Assembly: GCF_000774145.1 (NCBI RefSeq) | Contig: NZ_KN322984.1 | Location: 45,380-109,379 of the forward strand | Reading direction: 5' to 3' | DNA from: Pseudomonas mediterranea CFBP 5447 | Lineage (GTDB): Bacteria; Pseudomonadota; Gammaproteobacteria; Pseudomonadales; Pseudomonadaceae | DNA: 64,000 bases | Part shown: positions 16,609-24,220 of the stretch, piece by piece | Layout of the letters: every line of letters begins with the position of its first letter | Position numbering within the stretch: the stretch's first letter is position 1 | Translations under genes and position numbers: made by a program | Notes under the pieces: generated by a model | Told to the model about the DNA's origin: nothing | Databases searched by the model: none | Seen by the model: only the letters and a program-made list of their open reading frames with translations

Positions 16609-18111
16609 ATGAACGAATTGATTGAACCGGTCGCCGACCTTCGAGATTGGCTGGCACGGGCCGAGAAGATCGGTGAACTGCAGACGGTCTCGCAAGCCGT
16701 CGACCCGATTGAAGAAATGAGCGCCATTACCTATCTGGTGGCCCGCCAAGCCGCCTCACCCGCGGTGCTCTTCGACCAGCCGGACTCGCCGCTGGAACTG
16801 CGACATTTGTGGAACATCTTCGGCCCAAGCGTGGCGCGCACCGCGATCACCCTCGAAGAGGCACCGGATACACCGACCATGGAGCTGATCCGGCGTACCA
16901 AAGACAAGCTCAAACACAGCATCGCCCCGCTTGAGATCTCGGCGCAAGCCGCGCCGATCTACCAGAACACCCTCACCGGTAATGACATCGATCTCACCCG
17001 CCTGCCGATCCCCAAACACTGGCCAAGGGACGGCGGCGCTTATGCCGGTACGGCGGATGCCGTGTTCACTCGCGATCTGGAATCCGGCTACCTGAACGTC
17101 GGCACCTATCGAATGATGATTCAGGGGCCCCGCGAGGTCGGCCTATCGTTGGCACCGGGCAAGGATGCCCTGCGCCACATCCACCAGGCTTGGGCCAGGG
17201 GCGAGGCTCTGCCCGTCGCGGCAGCCTGGGGCATCGATCCATTGATGATGGTGGTGGGGTCGCAATCATTGCCGCCAGGCGTCAGCGAGTACGATTTTGC
17301 CGGCGGTATCAAAGGCAAGCCCGTTGAAGTGGTGCGCGCGAAAAACTCCGACCTGCTGATTCCCGCTGCTGCGGAGATTGTCATCGAAGGGCTCATTCGC
17401 CCGGGCTCGACCCGTGAAGAAGGACCTTTTGGCGAGTTTACCGGCTACTACGGCTACAAGGACATCGATTGCCCGTTGATCGAAGTCACCGCCCTGCATT
17501 ACCGCACCCGACCGATCCTGACCAACGCGCTGATGGCCGATTTTCCCTCGAACGAGCAAAGCGCGTTTTTCTCCACCATCCGCTCTGCCAAGATCTGGAA
17601 CGACCTCGACAAGCTCGGCATCCAGGGCATCAAGGGCGTGTACTGCCCGCCCGCTGCCGCCGGGGCCTTCGGCATGATCGTTATCAGTCTCGAACAGAAA
17701 TACGCCGGGCATGCCGCCCAAGCCCTGGCCCTCGCCAGCCAGGTGCCCGGAGGCGCCTATATCAGCAAATGGATCATCGCGGTGGATGAGGATGTCGATC
17801 CCACCGACCTGAACCAAGTGCTGTGGGCCATGGCGACGCGCGCCACGCCCAGCGATGACATCGACATTCTGCGCAACACCCGCGGCTCGCCGCTGGATCC
17901 GGCGCAGAATCCGCCAGAGAAACGTTTCTTCGGCTCCAAGGCCTTGATCAACGCCTGCAAGGATTACCGCAACATCCGCAACTTCCCGACCCGAACCCTG
18001 TTGCGTCAATCGGTCTATGAAAGCGTGCGCGAACGTTGGAGCGATCTGGGCCTGCCAGGCGAAGCGCCGCCGGTCAGCGCATTCGACAACGCGGTGGACG
18101 CTCATGAATAG
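16609..18111 (+). CDS. UbiD-family prenyl-FMN decarboxylase
   Basis: Reversible (de)carboxylase of an aromatic or alpha,beta-unsaturated acid using prenylated FMN. The 500-aa protein has the metal/prFMN region (NVGTYRMM with R168) and the catalytic pair E271 and E276 in TREEGPFGEFTGYYG, as in the Glu-Arg-Glu network of the family. The ATG at 16609 gives the usual N-terminus; an upstream in-frame start would add 23 unrelated residues. A matching UbiX gene overlaps its 3' end by 8 bp. Being in a pathway operon rather than a ubiquinone context, it is probably not the housekeeping UbiD. Confidence 0.9.
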   Translation: MNELIEPVADLRDWLARAEKIGELQTVSQAVDPIEEMSAITYLVARQAASPAVLFDQPDSPLELRHLWNIFGPSVARTAITLEEAPDTPTMELIRRTKDKLKHSIAPLEISAQAAPIYQNTLTGNDIDLTRLPIPKHWPRDGGAYAGTADAVFTRDLESGYLNVGTYRMMIQGPREVGLSLAPGKDALRHIHQAWARGEALPVAAAWGIDPLMMVVGSQSLPPGVSEYDFAGGIKGKPVEVVRAKNSDLLIPAAAEIVIEGLIRPGSTREEGPFGEFTGYYGYKDIDCPLIEVTALHYRTRPILTNALMADFPSNEQSAFFSTIRSAKIWNDLDKLGIQGIKGVYCPPAAAGAFGMIVISLEQKYAGHAAQALALASQVPGGAYISKWIIAVDEDVDPTDLNQVLWAMATRATPSDDIDILRNTRGSPLDPAQNPPEKRFFGSKALINACKDYRNIRNFPTRTLLRQSVYESVRERWSDLGLPGEAPPVSAFDNAVDAHE

Positions 18112-18670
18112 CCATGAACGACGCATCGTGGTCGGCATCAGCGGTGCCAGCGGGGTGATTTACGGCGTGCGCACCCTGATGCTGCTGCGCGACCTGGGCA
18201 TCGCCACCCACTTGATCATGACCAAGTCGGCCCAAGTCACTCTGGCCCATGAACTCGACTTGAAAGTGGCTGATGTCAAAGCCCTTGCCAGTGTCGTGCA
18301 CGACCCGGCGGATATCGGCGCATCGATCTCCAGCGGGTCGTTCAAGACCTTGGGCATGGTAGTGACCCCCTGCTCGATCAAGAGTCTCTCGGAGATTTCC
18401 AGCGGAATCACCGGCAGCCTACTCAGCCGCGCCGCCGATGTGACGCTCAAGGAACGCCGGCCATTGATTCTGATGGTGCGCGAAACACCGTTGCATCTGG
18501 GACACCTGCGCAGCATGACCCAGGTCTGTGAGATGGGCGGCATCGTGATGCCGCCAGTACCTGCGTTTTATGCCCGGCCGCGATCGATCGAAGAAATGGT
18601 CGACCATACGGTTGGCCGAATGCTCGATCTGCTGGGACTGGACACCGGGACGGTACGTCGCTGGGGTTGA
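18104..18670 (+). CDS. UbiX-type flavin prenyltransferase
   Basis: Makes the prenylated FMN cofactor used by the adjoining UbiD enzyme. The 188-aa protein has the FMN-binding start VVGISGASGVIYG, the conserved ISSGSFKTLGMVV and PCSIKSL segments and RPLILMVRETPLHLGHL of the family. The ATG at 18104 lies inside the UbiD gene, with GGACG upstream, and gives normal length. It is the last gene of the operon; a hairpin without a T-run follows at 18766-18788. Confidence 0.92.
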   Translation: MNSHERRIVVGISGASGVIYGVRTLMLLRDLGIATHLIMTKSAQVTLAHELDLKVADVKALASVVHDPADIGASISSGSFKTLGMVVTPCSIKSLSEISSGITGSLLSRAADVTLKERRPLILMVRETPLHLGHLRSMTQVCEMGGIVMPPVPAFYARPRSIEEMVDHTVGRMLDLLGLDTGTVRRWG

Positions 18671-18840
18671 GCGTCACCGTAGGCAACATCCTCGACAAGC
18701 GCGCTTCGGCGCCTTGCCGAATCGCTCTTTCACAATCTGGACCCACCTGACAACAACGTTGCGTCGCCTGCCTGTCCGTAGGGCAGGCCACACGACCCTT
18801 CACCCATTGAAACACTCACCGGCCAGCTTCGACGCGCCGG

Positions 18841-20187
18841 TCAGCATTCACTCACTACATCGACTGCGTCGGTGTACAGCCGCAGCACGGTCAGCAAAGC
18901 GGCAGCAAGAAACGACAGGGCAATGATCGACAAGGCAGCGGTGGCGCGCCCCGGTCCTTCGAGCGAAGCACCGAGCAAGGCAATACCGACCACCCCGCCA
19001 CATTGACGCGCGGCATTGAGTACCCCGGATCCGACGCCGACCTTGCCGCTCGGCACACTCGCCAGGCAAGCTCCAACGATGACCGGCAAGGTCGCACCAC
19101 CCAGACCGATCAAGAGCCCGCCGAATACCAGGCTGATGCGATCCATTCCGTACAGCACCAGCAATGCCGCGCCAAGCGCGCCACAAAGCATGCCGGCGGC
19201 ACCGACCGAACGGGCACCGAAGGCATTGGACAAACGTCCCGAGAGACTCGCCATCACACCGGTCGCAATCGTCATTGGAATCATTGCGAGACCGATCTCC
19301 ACTGGCGTCCGTCCCTGTCCCTGCAGGGCGAATGGCAACACGAACAGACTGCCGTAGTACGCCAGGGTTTGCAGGAACCCGGCACCGATGGCGGCAGAAA
19401 AGGTTCTGGACTCGAACAGACTCAGCGGCAGCATCGGCTCATGCTGCGTCTGCTGCGAATAAATGAACGCCGTGCCCGAAACCAGCGCCACCAGCAACAT
19501 CATGATGACCCAAGCATTGCTCCAGCCCCAAACCGGCCCTTCAATCAGGGCGAAGATCAACGACAACAGCGCCAGCGTCGAAAACAGCTGCCCCGCCCAG
19601 TCAATCGAGCGCGGCTGGATGGCAAGGCGACTGTTACGGGCCGCGCAACAGCCCAAGGCGATCAGACAGAACGGTACGTTCAGATAAAAAATCGAGCGCC
19701 AATCGACCATCTCCACCAGCATGCCGCCCAATAACGGTCCGCTCACCAGTGCGAGTGCCGAGATCCCACCCCACAAAGCCACAGCCTTGGCCCGCGCCTT
19801 GGGGTCGGGATACGCCTCGACCAGCAAAGCCATGGAGCTGGGCAGCATCAGCGCCGCACCGATACCTTGAATGGCCCGCGCGGTAATCAGCTCGACAACG
19901 CCCTGGGCCAAGCCGCAAGCCACCGAAGCACTGATAAAGACCCATAGGGCAAACAGAAACACTTTTCTGGCCCCCAGCCGATCACTCAATGCGCCGGCGG
20001 ACAACAACAGGCTGGCAAACACCAGGGTGTAGGCACCGGCGATCCATTGCAGCCGATCCATGCCCGCCGCCAGATCATGCCCGATGCTCGGCAGCGCTAC
20101 GTTCAGCGCAGTGACATCCAGCGCGACCATGAACGAACTCAAGGCCACACTCACCAGAACTGGAACCGCCGAGACGGGGCCGGCCAT
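18841..20187 (-). CDS. DHA2-type MFS drug/metabolite exporter
   Basis: Proton-coupled efflux carrier with about 14 hydrophobic segments in 448 aa. The first segment carries the DHA2 signature ALDVTALNVALPSI, followed by a loop with DRLGARKV and ARAIQGIGAALMLP. The ATG at 20185-20187 has AAGGA 6 nt upstream; a start 42 bp earlier has none. It is convergent with the UbiX gene and divergent from a LysR gene. It could export the product or a toxic intermediate of the neighbouring operon; this is inference. Confidence 0.87.
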   Translation of the reverse strand: MAGPVSAVPVLVSVALSSFMVALDVTALNVALPSIGHDLAAGMDRLQWIAGAYTLVFASLLLSAGALSDRLGARKVFLFALWVFISASVACGLAQGVVELITARAIQGIGAALMLPSSMALLVEAYPDPKARAKAVALWGGISALALVSGPLLGGMLVEMVDWRSIFYLNVPFCLIALGCCAARNSRLAIQPRSIDWAGQLFSTLALLSLIFALIEGPVWGWSNAWVIMMLLVALVSGTAFIYSQQTQHEPMLPLSLFESRTFSAAIGAGFLQTLAYYGSLFVLPFALQGQGRTPVEIGLAMIPMTIATGVMASLSGRLSNAFGARSVGAAGMLCGALGAALLVLYGMDRISLVFGGLLIGLGGATLPVIVGACLASVPSGKVGVGSGVLNAARQCGGVVGIALLGASLEGPGRATAALSIIALSFLAAALLTVLRLYTDAVDVVSEC

Positions 20188-20314
20188 CAGATCCTTTGAT
20201 AGGGTTTTGCCCACTTTCCAACACCTCACTGTGTAATCAGGGGCGATCCTGAGGCAGTGCAGGCACTTCGTAAAATTAAATCTCTACTCGCCAAACATAA
20301 GAGGAACTACTGAA

Positions 20315-21241
20315 ATGATGAACCTGATGCATTGGCGCCTGCTGGTCGCCGTGGCCGACGCCGAAAATGTTTCCCGTGCCGCCGAGCGTTATGGCATTAC
20401 CCAGTCAGGCGCCAGCCAAGCCCTGACGCAGATGGAGGAAGCGCTGGGGGTGAAAGTGTTCGTGCGCGACCGCCGCCAGACTACCGCGACTGCCATCGGG
20501 CAACAGATCATCGATCGCGCACGTCGTATGCTCAGCGAATTCGAATCGATCCAAAACCTGGTGGATGCATCACGCGGCTGCCATTTGGGCCGAATCAAAC
20601 TTGCCAGTTTTCCTTCCGTATTCGCCAACCTGCTGCCACCGCTGTTGCAGAGTTTCAGCCGCCTGCACCCAGGCATCGAAATTGTCTCGCTCGAGGGCAC
20701 TGACGAGGAAGTCGAGCAATGGCTGGCCAACAACAGCATCGACCTGGGCGTCGTGATGAATCCCTGCCCGTCCCGTGGCGCGCTGTTGCTGGGCCGTGAC
20801 TCCTGGGTAGCAGCAGTTCCCGCAAATCATGACTTGGCCCGCAGATCCTCTGCCAGCACCGTCGCGCTCAAGGACTTGGTGAACGAGCCCTTCATCCTTG
20901 CGACCGGCGGCTGCCATCTCAATGGCCAATCGCTGGTCGAGCGCGAAGGACTCATGCTCAAGGATATAAAAATCACCGTGCGCGACTGGACGACAGCGTT
21001 TGCGTTGATCAGTGAAGGAATGGGCATCTCGATCGTACCGGCCTCGACACTGCCGGTTGATCGTCGGGGCATGCGGGTCTTCGAATTGAGCAAACCGATC
21101 TATCGCGAGTTCGGCCTGGTCTGCTCATCGGCCGGCGAACGCATGCCTTCTGCCCAAGCGTTTCTCAATGAAATCCGCAAATCGACCCTTGGCAGCGACA
21201 TCCCGATGACGGTTCGCAGTACTGAAGCGAAAGTAGCCTGA
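20315..21241 (+). CDS. LysR-family regulator
   Basis: The 308-aa protein has an N-terminal helix-turn-helix (NLMHWRLLVAVADAENVSRAAERYG, then TQSGASQALTQMEEALG) and a C-terminal effector domain (GRIKLASFPSVFANLLPPLL). It diverges from the DHA2 exporter across 127 bp and precedes the GST-RidA-NTF2 genes, so it may control either. It is a different LysR subgroup from the one at 11.8 kb. Confidence 0.9.
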   Translation: MMNLMHWRLLVAVADAENVSRAAERYGITQSGASQALTQMEEALGVKVFVRDRRQTTATAIGQQIIDRARRMLSEFESIQNLVDASRGCHLGRIKLASFPSVFANLLPPLLQSFSRLHPGIEIVSLEGTDEEVEQWLANNSIDLGVVMNPCPSRGALLLGRDSWVAAVPANHDLARRSSASTVALKDLVNEPFILATGGCHLNGQSLVEREGLMLKDIKITVRDWTTAFALISEGMGISIVPASTLPVDRRGMRVFELSKPIYREFGLVCSSAGERMPSAQAFLNEIRKSTLGSDIPMTVRSTEAKVA

Positions 21242-21396
21242 ACCTACATAAGGGCACCTAATGATGGGCGCATAAGATCGTAATTTTACCGATCGATGAC
21301 ATGACACCAATATGTCTGGAACGAGGTTCACAGCCGTTTCAGGCCTGAAATGGCAACACGCTCGGACACACGCTACCCGCTTACAAGGAGATACCC

Positions 21397-22008
21397 ATGA
21401 AACTGTACTTTGCCCCCATGACCTGCTCACTGTCGCCACACATCGTGCTGCGTGAACTGGGCTTGTCTTTCGAATTGATCCGAGTCAACAACAAGACCAA
21501 AGCCACCGCCGACGGTCATGACTTCCGCGACATCAACCCAAAGGGTTACGTGGCCGCACTGGTGCTGAATAACGGCCAGGTGCTGACCGAAGGTCCGGCC
21601 ATCGTTCAATACCTGGCGGATCAGGTTCCGGGCAATTCCCTGGCGCCGGCCAATGGCACCTGGGAACGTACCCGCCTGCAGGAACTGCTGAACTTCATCA
21701 CTTCGGAAATCCACGGTGGCAGCGCGCCGCTGTTCAATGCCGATATTCCTGAACCCACCAAAGAAATTTTCCGGCAGAAGCTGTTCAAGCGTCTGGATTA
21801 CCTGAACAAGGGCCTGGTGAACAAAGACTATCTGCTGGGCGACTTCGGCCTGGCCGATGCCTACCTGTTCACCGTGCTCAAGTGGCTTCCATTCTTCAAC
21901 ATCGATATCAAGAACTGGCCGGAACTGGCGTCATTCATGAATCGCATCGAAGCACGTCCAAGCGTGCGGGCCGCCATTGCCGCGGAAGAGGCAACGCAAC
22001 CGGTTTAA
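21397..22008 (+). CDS. Glutathione S-transferase, beta class-like
   Basis: Conjugates or uses glutathione on an unknown substrate. The 203-aa protein has the thioredoxin-fold N-terminal domain with Cys10 (YFAPMTCSLSPH, the beta-class cysteine), the glutathione-contact TEGPAIVQYLAD near residue 65 and the all-helical C-terminal domain with DFGLADAYLF. A GGAG ribosome site precedes the ATG. The next gene starts 63 bp later in the same direction. Confidence 0.9.
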   Translation: MKLYFAPMTCSLSPHIVLRELGLSFELIRVNNKTKATADGHDFRDINPKGYVAALVLNNGQVLTEGPAIVQYLADQVPGNSLAPANGTWERTRLQELLNFITSEIHGGSAPLFNADIPEPTKEIFRQKLFKRLDYLNKGLVNKDYLLGDFGLADAYLFTVLKWLPFFNIDIKNWPELASFMNRIEARPSVRAAIAAEEATQPV

Positions 22009-22071
22009 TCATGGACGGCGGAGGCCGGTCGACGCTGGCTTCTGCCTCACTTCAGCCTGGAAGAAGACCCT

Positions 22072-22443
22072 ATGCAAACGATTGAACGCGTCCCGAGCGG
22101 CCACGCAGGGCGCAGCCGTTCCTGCGCCTACGCCAACACCGTTTATACCGTGGCAACCTCTGCGGACACCTCACTGGACATCGCTGGCCAGACCCATCAC
22201 GCCCTCGCCGCGTTGAAAGCCAGTCTCGAAGGCCTGGGCTCCGACGTTTCTCGCATGCTGTCGGCACAAGTGTTGCTGGCGGACATGGGCACCAAAGCCA
22301 TAGTCGATGAAATCTGGGCCCGCTGGATCGGCGACAACCCGCAGCATTGGCCCCAGCGCGCCTGCTATGGCGTCGATCTGGGCGGCAAATTGCTGATCGA
22401 AATCATCGTCACGGCGGCGCGAGGAGCGGCTGATGACGCATAA
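22072..22443 (+). CDS. RidA/YjgF/Rid-family protein
   Basis: The Rid fold binds small ligands and, in RidA proper, deaminates reactive enamines made by PLP enzymes. The 123-aa protein follows the family pattern (YANTVYTVATSADTSLDIAGQTHHALAAL..., RMLSAQVLLADM) and keeps the Arg in PQRACYGV, but has VDLGGKLLIEI where RidA has a LP...EIE pattern, so it belongs to a divergent Rid subgroup. The link to the PLP enzyme 9 kb upstream is only suggestive. Its last 11 bp overlap the next gene. Confidence 0.83.
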   Translation: MQTIERVPSGHAGRSRSCAYANTVYTVATSADTSLDIAGQTHHALAALKASLEGLGSDVSRMLSAQVLLADMGTKAIVDEIWARWIGDNPQHWPQRACYGVDLGGKLLIEIIVTAARGAADDA

Positions 22444-22837
22444 CGATCAGATCGACCTGATAATCCGAACCTGCGAAGCACAGCGCACCGCGGCCATGCT
22501 TGGCGGTCACCTGGATATCTTCAGCTACCTGTTCCACCCGGACCTGGTCTACATCCATGCCAGCGGTGTGGTAGACGATCTCAAGAGCTATCTTGAGAAA
22601 TGCCGCTCTCGAGAGTTCATCTATCACACCCTCAACCATCAAATCGATAAAGTGACCCGAGTGGGTGAACTGGCGATCGCGTTTGGTGAGATGGACACCG
22701 TCGTTACCTCCTCAGGCGTACGAAAACACCTCCATAACCGAACGCTTACGGCGTGGCAAAAAACCGATGAGCAATGGCAACTGCTGGTCTATCAGGCAAC
22801 GCCGCTCCAGCCAGCCGTGGTGCTCGAAACAACGTGA
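22433..22837 (+). CDS. NTF2-like (DUF4440/SnoaL-type) protein
   Basis: Small alpha+beta cone fold protein of unknown role; such folds serve as isomerases, hydrolases or ligand carriers. The 134-aa protein shows the typical pattern: an N-terminal helix (IDLIIRTCEAQRTAAML), then a strand-rich half with DLVYIHASGVVDDLKSYLEKCRSREFIYHTL and WQLLVYQATPLQP. The start overlaps the end of the RidA-like gene, so both are co-translated. A strong terminator follows. Confidence 0.78.
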   Translation: MTHNDQIDLIIRTCEAQRTAAMLGGHLDIFSYLFHPDLVYIHASGVVDDLKSYLEKCRSREFIYHTLNHQIDKVTRVGELAIAFGEMDTVVTSSGVRKHLHNRTLTAWQKTDEQWQLLVYQATPLQPAVVLETT

Positions 22838-22874
22838 GCGACTCAGTGCACGTCTTCGTTCAGTCGCATAACGC

Positions 22875-22917
22875 AAAAAGCCCTGCATGCATATCCGGCG
22901 TGCAGGGCTGTTTCTTT
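22875..22917 (+). terminator. Rho-independent terminator after the GST-RidA-NTF2 genes
   Basis: Stem AGCCCTGCA (22879-22887) pairs with TGCAGGGCT (22901-22909), followed by GTTTCTTT and preceded by AAAAA. Confidence 0.82.
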
Positions 22918-22981
22918 GGGGGGCGAATTGGAAGTGTACCGATACCGACGAACGGTTCGAGAGGTTACGCCAACCTTTATA

Positions 22982-23058
22982 TGGTGTCCCAGGGCAGGTT
23001 CGAACTGCCAACCTTCCCCTTAGGAGGGGGATGCTCTATCCAATTGAGCTACTGAGAC
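22982..23058 (-). tRNA. tRNA-Arg (anticodon CCT), CCA encoded
   Basis: The reverse strand folds as a full cloverleaf of 77 nt: acceptor GTCTCAG/CTGGGAC, D arm AGCTCAATTGGATAGAGC, anticodon loop with CCT, T arm with GTTCGAACC, discriminator A and encoded CCA. It reads the rare codon AGG. Confidence 0.95.
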
Positions 23059-23269
23059 ACAGGTCGACCACGAGAAACGCGGTGCGATGGACGGCGTGCA
23101 TGTTAACGGCCAGCCTGGCGTTTGTCATGTCGTCCGTAGGCTTTTTAAGTGTAGGCAGATGCTGCAGCCCATGGCCCCTCAGCCCGTTGACACGGATAAA
23201 CGGGACGCCGCTCATCCGCCCCCATCTGCCACCGCTAGTAAATCGGCAAATTGCCACTATCCTATACAG

Positions 23270-23392
23270 TACAAGGACAGCAGCGGTCTTTGCTGCCGTT
23301 TCGGTTATCCGCCGGACGGTATGGCACATAGACACGATGCGATGGTCATAGCATGCGGACCTGCTGATTTTTCAAACCAGTCCGCATTTTTT
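23270..23392 (+). ncRNA. Candidate small RNA with terminator, upstream of amrZ
   Basis: The 530-bp gap between the tRNA and amrZ holds no credible gene on the plus strand, yet a good terminator is present: ATGCGGAC (23353-23360) pairs with GTCCGCAT (23380-23387) and T6 follows. A second small hairpin GCAGC-N7-GCTGC lies at 23280-23296. A transcript ending here would be a short non-coding RNA of about 100-130 nt. The 5' end is a guess; no clear promoter was found. Confidence 0.3.
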
Positions 23393-23503
23393 GATGAAGG
23401 GTAATGGCAGAACGCCTTTACGCGGATCAATATTTGTCACAGAATTGGCGCCAATGATCTGGCAATTTTGAGGCATGATGCGGGCCTCTTAACAATTCAG
23501 GTT

Positions 23504-23530
23504 GAACATTTGGCTACGGTGCTTGTCCTA
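23504..23530 (+). promoter_or_regulatory. AlgU-like (sigma-22) promoter candidate for amrZ
   Basis: GAACAT-N16-TCCTA resembles the AlgU consensus GAACTT-N16/17-TCTGA (5 of 6 and 3 of 5). It lies about 60 bp ahead of the amrZ ATG. AlgU control of amrZ is known in P. aeruginosa; here the match is moderate. Confidence 0.35.
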
Positions 23531-23588
23531 TCGACATCCTGCGGCCAATCCCGAGAACCGCTCCCCTGAACTAACCGGTTAAATAAAT

Positions 23589-23915
23589 ATGCGCCCAATG
23601 ACAAAGGCAATTTATTCCAGCCGTACGGCTGACAAGTTCGTCGTACGTCTGCCAGACGGAATGCGGGAACGCATTGCCGAGGTGGCTCGCAATCATCATC
23701 GCAGCATGAACTCTGAAATCATCGCGCGCCTCGAGCAAAGCCTTATCCAGGAAGGCGCGTTGGGTGAAGAACTGAGCATGCGCCTGGACAGCCCGGAGCT
23801 GTCATTGCATGAACGCGAACTGCTTCAACGCTTCCGACAACTCTCCCACCGCCAGCAGAACGCCCTCGTTTCGCTGATTGCCCACGATGCAGAGATGGCC
23901 GCAGACGCGTCCTGA
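23589..23915 (+). CDS. amrZ: AmrZ, ribbon-helix-helix regulator of exopolysaccharide and motility
   Basis: DNA-binding regulator of alginate, flagellar and c-di-GMP genes. The 108-aa protein has a short flexible N-terminus ([15 protein letters not shown]), then the ribbon-helix-helix [37 protein letters not shown], and a C-terminal tetramerization region ([33 protein letters not shown]) nearly the same as the P. aeruginosa protein. In P. fluorescens AmrZ links motility to the flagellar block described here. Confidence 0.96.
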   Translation: MRPMTKAIYSSRTADKFVVRLPDGMRERIAEVARNHHRSMNSEIIARLEQSLIQEGALGEELSMRLDSPELSLHERELLQRFRQLSHRQQNALVSLIAHDAEMAADAS

Positions 23916-23932
23916 TCACACAGCAACACCCA

Positions 23933-23959
23933 AAGCCAGCCTTGCGCTGGCTTTTTTTT
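23933..23959 (+). terminator. Rho-independent terminator of amrZ
   Basis: Stem AGCCAGC (23934-23940) and GCTGGCT (23946-23952) with a 5-nt loop, followed by T8. Confidence 0.9.
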
Positions 23960-24025
23960 GCCTGGGATTTGGGCTCGACTTGTATTTTCGAGCCCCAAAA
24001 AACCGTCAGACAGGCGTAATGCCGT

Positions 24026-24156
24026 TGTGGCGAGGGGATTTATCCCCGCTGGGCTGCGCAGTAGCCCCAAAGTAGTCGACTCGCTCTGCCTGATGCACCG
24101 AGTAGTCTGATTTTAGGTCTGCTGCGCACCCCAGCGGGATAAATCCCCTCGCCACA
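24026..24156. repeat. Type-2 intergenic inverted repeat (GTGGCGAGGGGATTTATCCC)
   Basis: Inverted arms TGTGGCGAGGGGATTTATCC...CCGCTGGG and CCCAGCGGGATAAATCCCC...GCCACAA are about 131 bp apart end to end, with a less conserved centre. A second copy of the same family lies at 46390-46521. It is distinct in sequence from the REP elements elsewhere. Confidence 0.85.
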
Positions 24157-24220
24157 ATGAGCTGGGCAAGCCTTAAGTGGACAGCGTTACATCAGATAAG
24201 CGGTTTTTTTGACCTGCGAC

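Noticed and set aside
18766..18788. Hairpin GCCTGCC...GGCAGGC after ubiX as terminator
   Set aside because: The stem is good but no T-run follows; left as uncertain.
23087..23404. 105-codon plus-strand frame upstream of amrZ
   Set aside because: No ribosome site, odd composition, and it overlaps the terminator hairpin.
22982..23588. Integrative element at tRNA-Arg(CCT)
   Set aside because: No integrase, no duplicated tRNA 3' end and no phage genes were found nearby.
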